A stretch of 64,000 nucleotides of DNA from positions 257,501 to 321,500 of the forward strand of contig RPFO01000406.1 in the NCBI GenBank assembly GCA_009746045.1. Direction: 5' to 3'. Shown piece after piece: positions 31,327 to 41,899 of this stretch (its first letter is position 1; each line of letters opens with the position of its first letter). The notes beneath the pieces were generated by a model. That model was not told the DNA's origin. It ran no database searches and was given only the letters and a program-made list of their open reading frames with translations. Position numbers and translations under genes: made by a program. This DNA comes from Mesostigma viride. Lineage: Eukaryota; Streptophyta; Mesostigmatophyceae; Mesostigmatales; Mesostigmataceae.

Positions 31327-32949
31327 TGTGCCGGACACCACCGCGGCTCTGCTGGCACTGCAGACCGCGGTGGCCGACATCAACCTCCAGTTGACCCTGG
31401 CCAAGTGCGCGGTGTACTCGCCCCAAGGTGATTGCTCCGGCTTTCCGCCCCAGCTCTTGGGCCGGGACGAGCGCCTCCATGGGTTGGATGTCCTCGGCGT
31501 TCCGGTTGGCGACCCCGCGTTTGTCATCGATGCTCTGCGGGCCGCCCTCGAGGCACGCACTGAGGTACTGCCCTTGATTGCGCGCCTTCATGATTCGCAG
31601 ACCAAGGGTCTGCTTCTGTGGTTTTGCGCTCACCCTCGCGTCGTTCACTGGCTCCGGGGCGCTCTTCCGGCTCAGGTCCGGCTGGCCGCCGAGGGCCACG
31701 ACGAACGCATCCAGTCGGCCTTGGCGCAGCTGGTCCCGGGCCCCGACCTCCCGCCACATGCTATTCGCATTGCCTCCCTGCCTGCACGGATGGGTGGCTG
31801 CGGTCTGACTCGTGCCGCCCGGCTGGCCCCAGCAGCATTTTTGGGCTCCGTCGCTCAGTCGTGGGCGGAAAGCTGCCGGCTCCTGCCCCTTTTGGCAACG
31901 GCAGCGCCTGACCTCCTGGACCCCAGCAGCCCTTTGCCCTTCGTCACCGCCATCCAGGAGGCCTATGCTGAGATCCAGCAGGCCTGTTCTCCCGTCCGTG
32001 CCGCTCAGGCGGTACAGCGCCACCTCCCTCGCGGCACTCCCTCGGTCGCCTCCGTTCAATCTCCCGCCGCATTCCCTGCTCGCGTCATCGATAAACACCA
32101 GAAAACCTACGCGGGTATTCTGCACACGGCTGATTGGATTGCTCTTTTCGCGGACCTCAACGCCCAGGGACGTGCGTGGCTGTTCTCGCTTTCCTTGCGG
32201 AGTGTGGGCTCGGCGTACCTTCGTGCTCTTCCCATGGCCCCCCCATTCGCCTTGGCTCCCAGCCACTACTCGGTGGCGCTCCGGCACCAGCTATTTGCCC
32301 CGCAGCCTCTTGTTCCGGCCGGGCGGCCTTGTGGTAGCTGTGGGCAGCCGCTGGATCCCACGGGGACTCACTACCTTGCCTGCATGGGGGGCCAACAGAA
32401 TCAGAATTGGTATTTGTATTTGCACACTGTCCTCCTGACGGTGGTGCTCGCCATGATTCGGTCGGTTTTCCCCCACGCGAACATCCGGTCCGAGGATGCG
32501 GATGGCGCTGCCTTCTATTCCCCAACCACCGGCCTGACATCGTGGTGCTGGACTTTGAGGGGGGTGGCCGGCATCTGCTTATTGACGTTTCGGTGGCGCG
32601 GCCCTTGGCTCTTAGCCACGTGGCTGGGGCCTCCCTCACGGCAGGTTACACGGCGGACCGGGCGGAGCGGGCCAAGCTCCTGGCCTACGGCGACGTCGGG
32701 CACCATCGTGTGGTGCCCTTTGTCCTGGAGGAGTTTGGGGCCATGGGGCCCCTGACCTCCGCCTTCTTCAAGGAGTGTTGCCGGCTCCGGGAGGACCGGC
32801 TGGACCTAGAGGGCCAGCGGGCCCCATGGTCGGCGCGGACCTGGACGTCATATTGGCGTCAGCGCTTGTCGGTGGCGCTGACTCGGGCCATGGCTGACAT
32901 CATGCTCCGCCGTACGCGGGCTGATTTTGCGGTGCAGCAGGGCTATTAG
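31327..32949 (+). pseudogene. LINE ORF2 C-terminus: RT thumb, CCHC finger, PD-D endonuclease
   Basis: The fragment begins after the RT palm (LTLAKCAVYSP, LDVLGVPVGD). It passes through a helical region with LPARMGGCGLTRAARLAPAA, typical of RT-LINE proteins. A C-x2-C-x9-H-x3-C finger (CGSCGQPLDPTGTHYLAC, about 32329-32382) follows, then RPDIVVLDFEGGGRHLLIDV (about 32540-32600), which fits the PD...D core of restriction-like endonucleases of R2/CRE/Dualen-type LINEs. A frameshift near 32520 separates finger and endonuclease. The N-terminal part of the protein is missing. Confidence 0.75.
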
Positions 32950-33230
32950 GTTCCTCCCGTTAGGCGTTTCCATTGGTCTTATCGTAGTATAGAGCTTTGA
33001 CATGGCTCTGTATATAGGTTTATAGCTGGGCGTTTGCTTTGGTTTGAGTGATTTCACTCTGCTGTAAGTAATTATATTTTTAATATATATTAAGGCGTTC
33101 CTCCCGTTAGGCGTTTCCATTGGTCTTATCGTAGTATAGAGCTTTGACATGGCTCTGTATATAGGTTTATAGCTGGGCGTTTGCTTCGGTTTGAGTGATT
33201 TCACTCTGCTGTAAGTAATTATATTTTTAA
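31327..33230 (+). mobile_element. 5'-truncated LINE with restriction-like endonuclease, inserted in copia-like copy A
   Basis: Copy B lacks this segment, which places the insertion between ...GACAACTCCAT and AAGGAGCTTGC. Flanking ATATAT is the probable target duplication. The element has the C-terminal half of its ORF, then a 147-bp 3' UTR that is tandemly duplicated (32950-33096 and 33097 on). It is the innermost insertion of the nest. Confidence 0.85.
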
Positions 33231-34250
33231 TATATATTAAGGAGCTTGCTCATCAGCTGCACCTAGCCATAGGTCATGAAACAGTGGCTGAGGAACTGGC
33301 CAAACGGCTGGGGGTAAGTAGCATGGGAAAACAACTCAGGAATGCAGTAAAACTGGCTAGACAACACTGTCAAGAATGTCAGTTCAATAGCCCCAAACCT
33401 CAAAAATGGCATACTGCAACTCCTTCCACCAATAGGGGCATGATAGTGGGGGATGTGATGCACATCAACAAAGATGTCCAACCCTACATACCTGATCCTA
33501 AAAGACTCATGGTCCAGGTTCACAGTAATGGAACCCCTACCTGGCATGTCTGCAGGGCAGCTACGTGTTGCACTCATGATTGCTTTACCCAGATTCTACC
33601 CAGTTGACAGAATTTTGCTTGATCAACAATTTTCTTGTCTGACTGACCTGGAAGGGTGTGAAGCAATAGAGATTGCTGGGCTGGAAGATCATGAGGGTCA
33701 GGGGGTCATTGAAAGAACCATCAGATCTGTCAAAACCCTACTAGCCAAAAATCCTTCCAAGGATGCTACTTCAGGGGTCTATTGTGACAGGGCACTCTGG
33801 TGTCATGAAATGTGCACAACCCTAAACATGAGACCTGTCTTGCATGCCAAGTGGGGTGAAGTAATCCCAGCAGGCCTGCAGGCAGGTGTATATCCCCCAG
33901 AGGTGATAGCACTGTACAACACTGCACGTGCACAAACCTCAGCAAAACTGGCAGAAAAAGATAAAACCCATTCCAGGCCAGTATTCCAAAAAGGTGATCA
34001 AGTTGTCTATTACAAGGAAAACAGCTTTGGTAAGGTTGGAACTTGGCTAGGTCCAGTTACCATCCGTGGATTTACCAAAAACAGCAAGACCGTGGAGGTC
34101 AAGCACAATATCAATGGGAAGCGTCACAGGGTGAGCTGTCATAGAATTAAGAAGTATTATTCTCCCATGGCAGACGTGCCTGGGGAAGAGTCTTTAATTA
34201 AGCATGGACTCACTACTTCTATCTGGCAACTCCAGCATGCCCAGCAGTAG
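33231..34250 (+). pseudogene. Copia-like integrase (copy A, frameshifted)
   Basis: An HHCC zinc domain opens it (HQLHLAIGHETVAEELAKRL ... HCQECQF). The catalytic core has D in GDVMHINKD, D in RILLDQQFS and E in VIERTIRSVK. The SH3-like C-terminus is FQKGDQVVYYKEN ... TWLGPVTIRGF. A 4-bp insertion (TACATA for TA, near 33487) breaks the frame after the first aspartate. A second 4-bp insertion (TTAATTAA for TTAA, near 34196) separates it from the downstream PR-RT frame. Copy B is intact at both places. Confidence 0.85.
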
Positions 34251-35880
34251 CCCTGAGCCACCAATTACTGCTGTTGACAGCACCACAGCACCCTCTGTGA
34301 ACCCTTCCACCCTCAGTGAAGCCAGGCCCACTTCACAACCTGGGGATTGCTTAACCAGGCACGAGGTAGCTGGGTTGGAAGCATTAGCTCAGCCCCAAGG
34401 CACGAACCTGTCTGCCAAACCTCCCGCTCTGAGGTCAAAATTGGCAGTCGCCTTGCAAGCACTACACAGGTCACATAAGCAACAAGCTGCTGTGGCCGAA
34501 GGGTTGGCAAAAGTCTCAGCTGTGTGCACTAGTCAGGACCCCTGGACCCTGGCAATAGACACTCAGGCACAGGTCAGTGTGATCAGTGCACAAGCCATCC
34601 CTGGTCTTGAGATTGCACCTTCATTTTGGGCACGGGTGCAGGATTTCTCAGGCCAAAGCTCACTGGATGTAGTGGGACAGGTGATGCTCCCTATACTTGG
34701 TATTCAGACACCCTTCCAGGTGGTGGAGGGGTACTCTGGTAACACCTTGTTGGGGGAACCTTTTGTATCCTATCCTGGGGTGCTTATCTCAGCTAATGAG
34801 CTCAGTGTCACAGGGGTGGGTGCAGTTCCTCTGGACCACTTCAAAATCCCTCTCTCCAGTATTGTCCCTGGTATGGATGCTGTCATCAAGGCAGTCAACA
34901 CTCAGTATGCACCAGGGGAGATCCCTGATTTGGACAAGTTAGTGCACAGCCAGTTCCTCCATCCCTCAGCCTTTGGGCTGGGTAAGTGGGACATAGCCAT
35001 GCACTCACCCCACCAAATCTCCCACGTCATACAAGAATGCAAAACACAAAAAGGGTTTACCAAGTGGCTGATGGCCATTGTCCACCAAGCCAGGCAGGAA
35101 TGGGTCCTGCCCAACCCCAAAAACCCTCAATACAAACCTCCTGTCACCCCTTCATGGGACGTGCCAGAGGGAGCCAAAAAGCTCAGATTAAAATTTGTTC
35201 TCAAACAAAAACCACAAAAAGTGGGCTCCCCAATCTTTCATGCCAGACCATGTGTCACAGAATTAAAGGGGACATCCACACTGCCAAAAGGGGAAACCTA
35301 CACACCTGGGTTGCAACAAACCTCACTCAGGATCATGCTCTCCCTATTCCTCCACAACCTCAATGCAGGCCACGACTATGTCTGCAAAGCCACTGATATT
35401 AAAAGGGCCTTCCTCAGGGGGGACCCAGAAAAGGCTGAATCTGTGTGGAAAGGGAAGGTGTACGTGGTAGACACCCCAGCTGTGTGGAAACCCTACATTG
35501 ATGAGCCCCACCTTATCATCAACATTGGGGTGGAAGGGCTTGTCAGTGCCCCGAAAATTTTCAGAGACTCAGCAGAGGAAGTATTCAAAAAGCTCAAGGC
35601 CACGTATGATGACCTGGATCCATGCTTTTTTGTTGTACCCACCCCCTCTGGACTGCTGTTCTTTGTGTGGCATGGAGATGACCAACTCATTTGTGGGCCT
35701 AGAGCTGAGGTGGAAACCTTTATTCAGCAGGTCCAGGAATCATATGAGATTGGCAAACAGGTGGAATTGAGCACAACCCCCATCCAGCTCTGTGGCATCA
35801 TGTTGCAGCTGCACAGGCAGCCAGATCAATGGGTCTGCTCTCTCTCTCTCCTCCTGCAGAATATATTCAAGATTGTCTAG
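34204..35880 (+). CDS. Copia-like protease and reverse transcriptase (copy A)
   Basis: 558 residues. A Ser/Thr/Pro-rich linker precedes a retropepsin-like segment (LAIDTQAQVSVISAQAIPG, about residues 116-135; LLGEPFVSYPGVLIS about 180-195). The usual DTG/DSG reads DTQ. RT follows: LRLKFVLKQKPQKVG, DIKRAFLRGD and the catalytic box FVWHGDDQLICG, where the usual YVDD is HGDD. Both copies share these departures, so they are family traits. The copy ends shortly after RT; RNase H survives only in copy B. Protease lies after integrase, the reverse of usual copia order. Confidence 0.8.
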   Translation: MDSLLLSGNSSMPSSSPEPPITAVDSTTAPSVNPSTLSEARPTSQPGDCLTRHEVAGLEALAQPQGTNLSAKPPALRSKLAVALQALHRSHKQQAAVAEGLAKVSAVCTSQDPWTLAIDTQAQVSVISAQAIPGLEIAPSFWARVQDFSGQSSLDVVGQVMLPILGIQTPFQVVEGYSGNTLLGEPFVSYPGVLISANELSVTGVGAVPLDHFKIPLSSIVPGMDAVIKAVNTQYAPGEIPDLDKLVHSQFLHPSAFGLGKWDIAMHSPHQISHVIQECKTQKGFTKWLMAIVHQARQEWVLPNPKNPQYKPPVTPSWDVPEGAKKLRLKFVLKQKPQKVGSPIFHARPCVTELKGTSTLPKGETYTPGLQQTSLRIMLSLFLHNLNAGHDYVCKATDIKRAFLRGDPEKAESVWKGKVYVVDTPAVWKPYIDEPHLIINIGVEGLVSAPKIFRDSAEEVFKKLKATYDDLDPCFFVVPTPSGLLFFVWHGDDQLICGPRAEVETFIQQVQESYEIGKQVELSTTPIQLCGIMLQLHRQPDQWVCSLSLLLQNIFKIV

Positions 35881-35940
35881 ATCTGCTGCATCACACCTGC
35901 CTCCCCTTACACATGTGTGCCACTGTTCAGGGCAAACTGC

Positions 35941-36120
35941 CCTCAGTACCCAAAGTACCTATCTAGGGAAACGTATGCGACTCGACTAGCATTCCTATCT
36001 GCATATGTAGCCCACGTGGTATTTATATTCACATACCAACGTAGGTTTACAAGGCTTATTCATACGTTGTATTCACAATGCCTTTGAGACTTAGTCTACA
36101 GCAAAGCATGGAGACTAACT
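35941..36120 (-). repeat. Inverted partial copia-like LTR (LTR nt 1-176)
   Basis: This is the reverse complement of the first 176 nt of the 5' LTR, with one 4-bp insertion (TATGTA for TA near 36004-36011). Its break point is exactly where the right partial LTR begins. Confidence 0.92.
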
Positions 36121-36494
36121 CCAGTATTGTTTTATTATTTATTTCTTAATGCAGGTCTGCACCCCCAACATTATTGTTATTGTTTTTAAGTTGATTAGGG
36201 GTACAAAAGAGACATGGCTGGTTGAGCCAGGTTGGTTACAGCGGGCTGTTCTGGCCAGGTGTTATATTGCACATTAAATAAGGTGTACACAGCTGGCTGG
36301 TTTGGCCAGTTGCTGAAGCACACATTAAGTAAGTGGATATAAAGCTTGTGTCCTCAAGCTGCAAATGGATACAAATCTGACCTAGCCAGCACTCACACCC
36401 CACAACGAATGTGTTGAATTTTATGGCGCCCAGCAGCTATCGCTGTGGTAAGGGGGTGTGGTGGTTGTGTACTGTGCTATGGCCAGTCATTTAT
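36121..36494 (-). other. 3' untranslated region of copia-like copy B
   Basis: Minus-strand sequence between the RNase H frame and the inverted LTR. It is AT-rich and shows no gene. No clear polypurine tract adjoins the LTR. Confidence 0.6.
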
Positions 36495-37060
36495 TCAAAC
36501 ACTGACTCTGATATCATAGGGGTTCATGTTCTGAAAGAGGAGCTGGTACTGTTGGCCAGCAGCATCCCGCAGCTTCGTTAGAGCGTCTGCTGGGTTGTCC
36601 TCATCATCCACATGAGTCCAGCTGGAAAAATAGGTGGCCTCCTGTTTGAGGATCACCCAATCCAGGTCAGTGTGGACAGCAGCAGAAACAGATTTCTTGG
36701 TTAGAAAACTGATCACAGATTGGCTGTCAGTATAGAGATGTGAGATGACATTGCATGTGCTGCCTGCCTGGGTTTGTAGCCAGGTGAGCATGTGCTGCAG
36801 GGAACGAGCATGCAATGCAGCAGACACCACAGCACGACATTCAGCTGAGTTGCTGCTGCCAGGTTTTCTGCGGTGTAGCCTGCTGTACCAGGAAGTGAGG
36901 GACATGTAATCTGACCTGTTGGTGAGAAAAAACAGCCCTGATTCCCGTGCCCCCATCTGATTGATTGTTCTGCTCTCCATGGAGCTGTCCATGACACTGT
37001 GTATGTGGATGTCTTCCATCAGATTCAGGCCATGGAGGATGAGGGGGGGCAGTCATGGAT
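36495..37060 (-). pseudogene. Copia-like RNase H (copy B)
   Basis: The frame has MDSSMESRTINQMGARESG, SSNSAECRAVVSAALHA, LYTDSQSVISFL and a final WTHVDDEDNPADALTKL. These match the copia-type RNase H with its DNPAD.LTK ending. It follows RT by about 160 bp, in which frames are broken, so one or more frameshifts separate them. Copy A has lost this region. Confidence 0.8.
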
Positions 37061-37217
37061 CAACTTCCTGATGTGACTGCATTTGATTTGACTAGAACAT
37101 CATGGGTGACCCTGCTGATGACAGCTAAGGGAGCCCCACAGATGGCTGACCACCACCCCAGTTTGCCCTGAACAGTGGCACACATGTGTAAGGGGAGGCA
37201 GGTGTGATGCAGCAGAT

Positions 37218-38654
37218 CTAGACAATCTTGATATATTCTGCAGGAGGAGAGAGAGAGCAGACCCATTGATCTGGCTGCCTGTGCAGCTGCAACATGATGC
37301 CACAGAACTGGATGGGGGTTGTGCTCAATTCCACCTGTTTGCCAATCTCATATGATTCCTGGACCTGCTGAATAAAGGTTTCCACCTCAGCTCTAGGCCC
37401 ACAAATGAGTTGGTCATCTCCATGCCACACAAAGAACAGCAGTCCAGAGGGGGTGGGTACAACAAAAAAGCATGGGTCCAGGTCATCATACGTGGCCTTG
37501 AGCTTTTTGAATACTTCCTCTGCTGAGTCTCTGAAAATTTTTGGGGCACTGACAAGCCCTTCCACCCCAATGTTGATGATAAGGTGGGGCTCATCAATGT
37601 AAGGTTTCCACACAGCTGGGGTGTCTACCACGTACACCTTCCCTTTCCACACAGATTCAGCCTTTTCTGGGTCCCCCCTGAGGAAGGCCCTTTTAATATC
37701 AGTGGCTTTGCAGACATAGTCTTGGCCTGCATTGAGGTTGTGGAGGAATAGGGAGAGCATGATCCTGAGTGAGGTTTGTTGCAGCCCAGGTGTGTATGTT
37801 TCCCCTTTTGGCAGTGTGGATGTCCCCTTTAATTCTGTGACACATGGTCTGGCATGGAAGATTGGGGAGCCCACTTTTTGTGGTTTTTGTTTGAGAACAA
37901 ATTTTAATCTGAGCTTTTTGGCTCCCTCTGGCACGTCCCATGAAGGGGTGACAGGCGGTTTGTATTGAGGGTTTTTGGGGTTGGGCAGGACCCATTCCTG
38001 CCTGGCTTGGTGGACAATGGCCATCAGCCACTTGGTAAACCCTTTTTGTGTTTTGCATTCTTGTATGACGTGGGAGATTTGGTGGGGTGAGTGCATGGCT
38101 ATGTCCCACTTACCCAGCCCAAAGGCTGAGGGATGGAGGAACTGGCTGTGCACTAACTTGTCCAGATCAGGGATCTCCCCTGGTGCATACTGAGTGTTGA
38201 CTGCCTTGATGACAGCATCCATACCAGGGACAATACTGGAGAGAGGGATTTTAAAGTGGTCCAGAGGAACTGCACCCACCCCTGTGACACTGAGCTCATT
38301 AGCTGAGATAAGCACCCCAGGATAGGATACAAAAGGTTCCCCCAACAAGGTGTTACCAGAGTACCCCTCCACCACCTGGAAGGGTGTCTGAATACCAAGT
38401 ATAGGGAGCATCACTTGTCCCACTACATCCAGTGAGCTTTGGCCTGAGAAATCCTGCACCCGTGCCCAAAATGAAGGTGCAATCTCAAGACCAGGGATGG
38501 CTTGTGCACTGATCACACTGACCTGTGCCTGAGTGTCTATTGCCAGGGTCCAGGGGTCCTGACTAGTGCACACAGCTGAGACTTTTGCCAACCCTGCGGC
38601 CACAGCAGCTTGTTGCTTATGTGACCTGTGTAATGCTTGCAAGGCGACTGCCAA
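37218..38654 (-). CDS. Copia-like protease and reverse transcriptase (copy B)
   Basis: 478 residues, nearly identical to the plus-strand copy at 34204-35880, with DTQ in the protease motif and HGDD in RT. A 1-bp deletion just upstream (near 38690) separates it from the integrase frame that would otherwise lead into it. Confidence 0.8.
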   Translation of the reverse strand: MAVALQALHRSHKQQAAVAAGLAKVSAVCTSQDPWTLAIDTQAQVSVISAQAIPGLEIAPSFWARVQDFSGQSSLDVVGQVMLPILGIQTPFQVVEGYSGNTLLGEPFVSYPGVLISANELSVTGVGAVPLDHFKIPLSSIVPGMDAVIKAVNTQYAPGEIPDLDKLVHSQFLHPSAFGLGKWDIAMHSPHQISHVIQECKTQKGFTKWLMAIVHQARQEWVLPNPKNPQYKPPVTPSWDVPEGAKKLRLKFVLKQKPQKVGSPIFHARPCVTELKGTSTLPKGETYTPGLQQTSLRIMLSLFLHNLNAGQDYVCKATDIKRAFLRGDPEKAESVWKGKVYVVDTPAVWKPYIDEPHLIINIGVEGLVSAPKIFRDSAEEVFKKLKATYDDLDPCFFVVPTPSGLLFFVWHGDDQLICGPRAEVETFIQQVQESYEIGKQVELSTTPIQFCGIMLQLHRQPDQWVCSLSPPAEYIKIV

Positions 38655-38661
38655 TTTGACC

Positions 38662-39762
38662 TCAGAGCGGGAGGTTGGCAGACAATTTCGTGCCTTGGGG
38701 CTGAGCTAATGCTTCCAACCCAGCTACCTCGTGCCTGGTTAAGCAATCCCCAGGTTGTGAAGTGGGCCTGGCTTCACTGAGGGTGGAAGGGTTCACAGAG
38801 GGTGCTGTGGTGCTGTCAACAGCAGTAATTGGTGGCTCAGAGCTACTGCTGGGCATGCTGGAGTTGCCAGATAGAAGTAGTGAGTCCATGCTTAAAGACT
38901 CTTCCCCAGGCACGTCTGCCATGGGAGAATAATACTTCTTAATTCTATGACAGCTCACCCTGTGACGCTTCCCATTGATATTGTGCTTGACCTCCACGGT
39001 CTTGCTGTTTTTGGTAAATCCACGGATGGTAACTGGACCTAGCCAAGTTCCAACCTTACCAAAGCTGTTTTCCTTGTAATAGAGAACTTGATCACCTTTT
39101 TGGAATACTGGCCTGGAATGGGTTTTATCTTTTTCTGCCAGTTTTGCTGAGGTTTGTGCACGTGCAGTGTTGTACAGTGCTATCACCTCTGGGGGATATA
39201 CACCTGCCTGCAGGCCTGCTGGGATTACTTCACCCCACGTGGCATGCAAGACAGGTCTCATGTTTAGGGTTGTGCACATTTCATGACACCAGAGTGCCCT
39301 GTCACAATAGACCCCTGAAGTAGCATCCTTGGAAGGATTTTTGGCTAGTAGGGTTTTGACAGATCTGATGGTTCTTTCAATGACCCCCTGACCCTCATGA
39401 TCTTCCAGCCCAGCAATCTCTATTGCTTCACACCCTTCCAGGTCAGTCAGACAAGAAAATTGTTGATCAAGCAAAATTCTGTCAACTGGGTAGAATCTGG
39501 GTAAAGCAATCATGAGTGCAACACGTAGCTGCCCTGCAGACATGCCAGGTAGGGGTTCCATTACTGTGAACCTGGACCATGAGTCTTTTAGGATCAGGTA
39601 GGGTTGGACATCTTTGTTGATGTGCATCACATCCCCCACTATCATGCCCCTATTGGTGGAAGGAGTTGCAGTATGCCATTTTTGAGGTTTGGGGCTATTG
39701 AACTGACATTCTTGACAGTGTTGTCTAGCCAGTTTTACTGCATTCCTGAGTTGTTTTCCCAT
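38662..39762 (-). CDS. Copia-like integrase (copy B)
   Basis: 366 residues covering the CQECQF end of the zinc domain, the complete D-D-E core and the SH3-like C-terminus. It then reads through the Ser/Thr linker toward protease, which copy A does not. The zinc-domain histidines lie in the adjoining frame (39735 on) because of a 1-bp deletion in a GGGTAAGTAG-type sequence. It shows that IN and PR-RT were one reading frame. Confidence 0.85.
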   Translation of the reverse strand: MGKQLRNAVKLARQHCQECQFNSPKPQKWHTATPSTNRGMIVGDVMHINKDVQPYLILKDSWSRFTVMEPLPGMSAGQLRVALMIALPRFYPVDRILLDQQFSCLTDLEGCEAIEIAGLEDHEGQGVIERTIRSVKTLLAKNPSKDATSGVYCDRALWCHEMCTTLNMRPVLHATWGEVIPAGLQAGVYPPEVIALYNTARAQTSAKLAEKDKTHSRPVFQKGDQVLYYKENSFGKVGTWLGPVTIRGFTKNSKTVEVKHNINGKRHRVSCHRIKKYYSPMADVPGEESLSMDSLLLSGNSSMPSSSSEPPITAVDSTTAPSVNPSTLSEARPTSQPGDCLTRHEVAGLEALAQPQGTKLSANLPL

Positions 39763-40324
39763 GCTACTACCCCCAGCCGTCTGGCCAGTTCCTCAGCCAC
39801 TGTTTCATGACCCATGGCTAGGTGCAGCTGATGAGCAAGCTCCTTGATATCTATGGAGTTGTCAACAGTAGGGGTTAGTGCTTTTATGTAAGGTTCCAGA
39901 ACAGGGTGTTGGGAGGACAGTAAGGTTGCTGCCTCAAAATCAATTATGCCCTGGTTGCCATCCCCAATGGTAATGAGATCATCATCCTCAGAGTACATAA
40001 GGTGAGTGAACTCACATTGATTTGGGTAGCGAGGCCTGTTGCAACGGCTGCCTGGAGGCCCCAGGGGATGACGTGCGTGCCAGCAGCCCGGGCAGAGATC
40101 CACCCCGTTGGCCAGGGAGTCGTTGTTGGGGCAGTTGTGCCGTGCGTGCCCTCGTTGGAAGCACCTCAGGCACCTTATGGACCCCCCAGGGTTGCCAGGC
40201 TGGTTGTTGTTGTTGTTGTTGTTGTTTTGTCCCTGCTGGGACCGGTTCTGGCCCTGCTGGGACCTGTTGTTGTTGTTGTTTTGGCCCTGTTGGGACCTGT
40301 TGTTATTGTTGCCCTGCTGGGACC

Positions 40325-40355
<31 letters not shown>

Positions 40356-40994
40356 GGGGTTGCCATGCAGGGGCACACGGTGCCACGTGTTGCCACGCCC
40401 CTGAGAGCCACTGCCCCCTTGGTGGGAGGACTTGTGGGTCTTGGGTGCCCCCCCTGGCTGGCCTGCCCCTTGCGTTTGTGGCCTTGGACACCCTGGACCT
40501 TGGGGTCCTGGGCCTGGGTTGCCAGTACCCAGGGGGTCCACTGCCTCCTCGATATAGAGCATGGCAGCTCTGAAGTTGTCCCAGAGGGACTTGAGGCCTG
40601 TAAGCAGGGTAGCCAGGACAGAAGGTTGCAAATTAGCTTTTGTTAGCCAGGTGTGGATGAGATACCTTGGTTGGAGCTTGAGAAGCTCAAGGTCTTTCTC
40701 AATCATTACCCTGTATGTTTTTGCATCCCCAGAGAGGTTATTCTTGTTCACCTTATATGCAGCAAGCCAGTTGAAACGTTCTACTGCTTCCATGTGGTTA
40801 TTGGTAAGCACTAGCTGTTTCAGATCAGTGATAAAGGTAGGCCACTGTTCAATGGCTGCTTCAGGTGTCAGGGTACGTTCCTGATAGGTTTGAATCAATG
40901 CTCTGATTGCAGGAGATGATTGATGGAATGTGGAGGAGGCCCTGAGAGCCTTAAACTGATGTCTAAGGTTAAGACCTTCCATCCCATACTCCAA
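39735..40994 (-). CDS. Copia-like Gag C-terminal region and integrase zinc histidines (copy B)
   Basis: 419 residues matching 30062-31326 and 33231-33320 of copy A without the LINE. It has a capsid-like helical part, an Asn-rich RSQQG linker, CLRCFQRGHARHNC, then HQLHLAMGHETVAEELARRL. It supplies the empty-site sequence for the LINE insertion. Poly-Asn tracts are shorter than in copy A. Confidence 0.8.
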
Positions 40995-41897
40995 AGCAAA
41001 ACAAATTGCTTAGCTTGTTCAACAGTGTGACCCTCAGGCAAGCCAGCAATATTGATTTTGGATTCCTTTTTATGAGGGTTAAACACACCTGTGAGAGGGG
41101 GGTTGGCCCTCAAGAAGCCGTCGGTTGCTTGTTGCAGGCGGGTGGGGTCCAGGTTGATGGTCCCCCGCTCATACCGCGACATCAGGGCGCGCAGGCCCTC
41201 GACAGTTTGCAGCTGGTTAGCTGTTAACTGCTGATCTTGCAACGAGGCCAGCTGGCCTGGAGAATGGCGAGCTGTTCCAGGACATCCCCGCTCCTTGGGG
41301 GGGCCTCAGCAGGCCTGTGGGTGCCTGTGGCACCTCTGCACCTCCCCCCAGGGCCTCCTGGGGTCCTGGCCACCCCCCTGGTTGGGAGGGGGCCCCAACC
41401 CACAGGGCGAACCTGGGGTGGTGGGGGAGGGGGAGGGGGGGTGGTGGCCCGGGGGAGCCCGGGGGGTCCGGGTAACCCCACTGGGTCCAGCCCCATCGGT
41501 GGAGGGGCGGGCAGGGGTGTCTGCCGCCGCTCTCCTCGCTGCCTCCTCCTGCATGAGACGCTTCATCTCCTTGCGTACCTCATGCTCCCGGAGGGCTGCC
41601 TGAAAGGCAGCCTCATCCTCGGGATGTCAGGGAGTGGTCTCCCATGATCATAGCAGGCCGGACAGGACAGTCCGCCTCTTTGCCCTTCCTCGGCCCAGGG
41701 CCAGCAGTCCCTCCTTGTACTGCAAGGGTTGGGGAGGAGAGGGTTTATTGCTGGTGGTTTCCAGCGGGGGGGCTTCTTCAGCTACCACCCCATGCTTGGC
41801 CAAGATGGCCTCCGTGACCCTGGCTTGGGTTATGGAGGACATTGCTTTAAAATGTGCTGACCGAGCAAGCTCGGCCAGGTCTTGACCATCCGAGTAA
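40895..41897 (-). pseudogene. Copia-like Gag N-terminal region, 5'-truncated (copy B)
   Basis: Minus-strand counterpart of 29239-30069 with small deletions in the Pro-rich part. The final helical part (LTANQLQTVEGLRALMSRYE) reads in frame through TGVFNPHKKESK into the capsid-like region, so ORF1 and ORF2 are fused in this copy. It begins abruptly at a sequence equal to 29239 of copy A; three extra bases (AAT) follow before the right LTR. Confidence 0.75.
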
Positions 41898-41899
41898 AT

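Noticed and set aside
30062-32755. A single 897-codon Gag-LINE fusion protein
   Set aside because: Copy B lacks the segment from 31327 on; the joined frame is a chance read-through from the copia-like Gag into an inserted LINE.
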